Of a stretch of DNA of 64,000 nt, positions 63,943 to 64,000 are shown piece after piece. Both the position numbers and the translations under genes were made by a program. This DNA comes from Xanthomonas sp. NCPPB 1128 (GTDB lineage Bacteria; Pseudomonadota; Gammaproteobacteria; Xanthomonadales; Xanthomonadaceae): assembly GCF_001043115.1 (NCBI RefSeq), contig NZ_LFME01000014.1, positions 43,248 to 107,247 on the forward strand. Reading direction: 5' to 3'. The notes under the pieces were generated by a model, which ran no database searches, was not told the DNA's origin, and was given only the letters and a program-made list of their open reading frames with translations. Each line of letters starts with the position of its first letter. Position 1 is the first letter of the stretch.

Positions 63943-64000
63943 TCAGCGCCTGCGCCGCCCCGGCCCCAGCTTGCGGGTGACGGTGTTGCCGCCCACGCCC
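63943..64000 (-). CDS. Possible C-terminal end of a minus-strand gene (partial)
   Basis: The last 58 bp read on the minus strand as GVGGNTVTRKLGPGRRRR followed by a stop at 63943-63945. The basic Gly/Arg tail and the position right after the inverted repeat suggest a real gene ending here, such as an RNA-modifying enzyme, but too little is visible to name it. Confidence 0.4.
   Translation of the reverse strand, partial: GVGGNTVTRKLGPGRRRR

Overview
This is a GC-rich chromosomal window, almost certainly from Xanthomonas or a very close Xanthomonadaceae relative. The evidence is an Ax21-family outer-membrane protein, an XAC0095-type protein, an OleA whose length and residues closely match Xanthomonas campestris OleA, an oleABCD gene set, and a dispersed hairpin repeat (core GCGGCTTCAGCCGC) of the type common in this genus. 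There are no rRNA or tRNA genes, CRISPR arrays, insertion sequences or prophages that I can see.

Layout. 1-5.3 kb: a cNMP-binding/GGDEF protein (cut by the window edge), the glyoxylate shunt (aceB, aceA) and a divergent LysR regulator with two palindromes between them. 5.4-11.5 kb: small regulators and enzymes (AraC, TfoX-N, VOC, DUF4365, TetR next to an MBL-SDR pair), including a thioesterase gene broken by an in-frame TGA. 11.7-17 kb: a signal peptidase paralogue, a lower-GC two-gene cassette (unknown protein plus XRE/ImmA-IrrE metallopeptidase), a structured RNA-like leader in front of an XAC0095-family gene, and a secreted M35 metalloprotease. 17.4-26.7 kb: a lipoprotein Dcp, a secreted fusion of cyanophycinase and isoaspartyl peptidase, and a divergent ECF sigma/FecR/TonB-dependent receptor operon. 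Together these look like a scavenging locus for cyanophycin or beta-aspartyl peptides. 27-35 kb: housekeeping genes (PlsC-like, arfB, truC, ubiJ-ubiB-methyltransferase) and an S9 peptidase gene interrupted by TAG directly after its catalytic serine. 35-45.4 kb: the ole pathway (oleA, oleB, oleC, oleD, all on the minus strand) interleaved with a Fic protein, a YkgJ protein, a small secreted protein, a CadC-like TPR regulator and a serine hydrolase. 45.5-64 kb: M16 peptidase, a secreted tandem-repeat protein, trmL, DUF1349/TetR, ax21, gpsA-secB, rhodanese, hemD-hemX-hemY, a FadI-like thiolase and two tandem Cu,Zn superoxide dismutases.

How the genes work together. aceA/aceB run the glyoxylate bypass and the LysR protein is the natural candidate regulator. 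In the ole set, OleA condenses two acyl-CoAs, OleD reduces the product, OleC forms a beta-lactone and OleB decarboxylates it to an olefin. In the cyanophycinase locus a cell-surface-signalling cassette would sense substrate through the receptor, while the fusion enzyme cuts it to dipeptides and then to amino acids. These pathway statements for the new locus are inference from domain content. Five hairpin-repeat loci lie between convergent genes and one between tandem genes, consistent with a 3'-end role.
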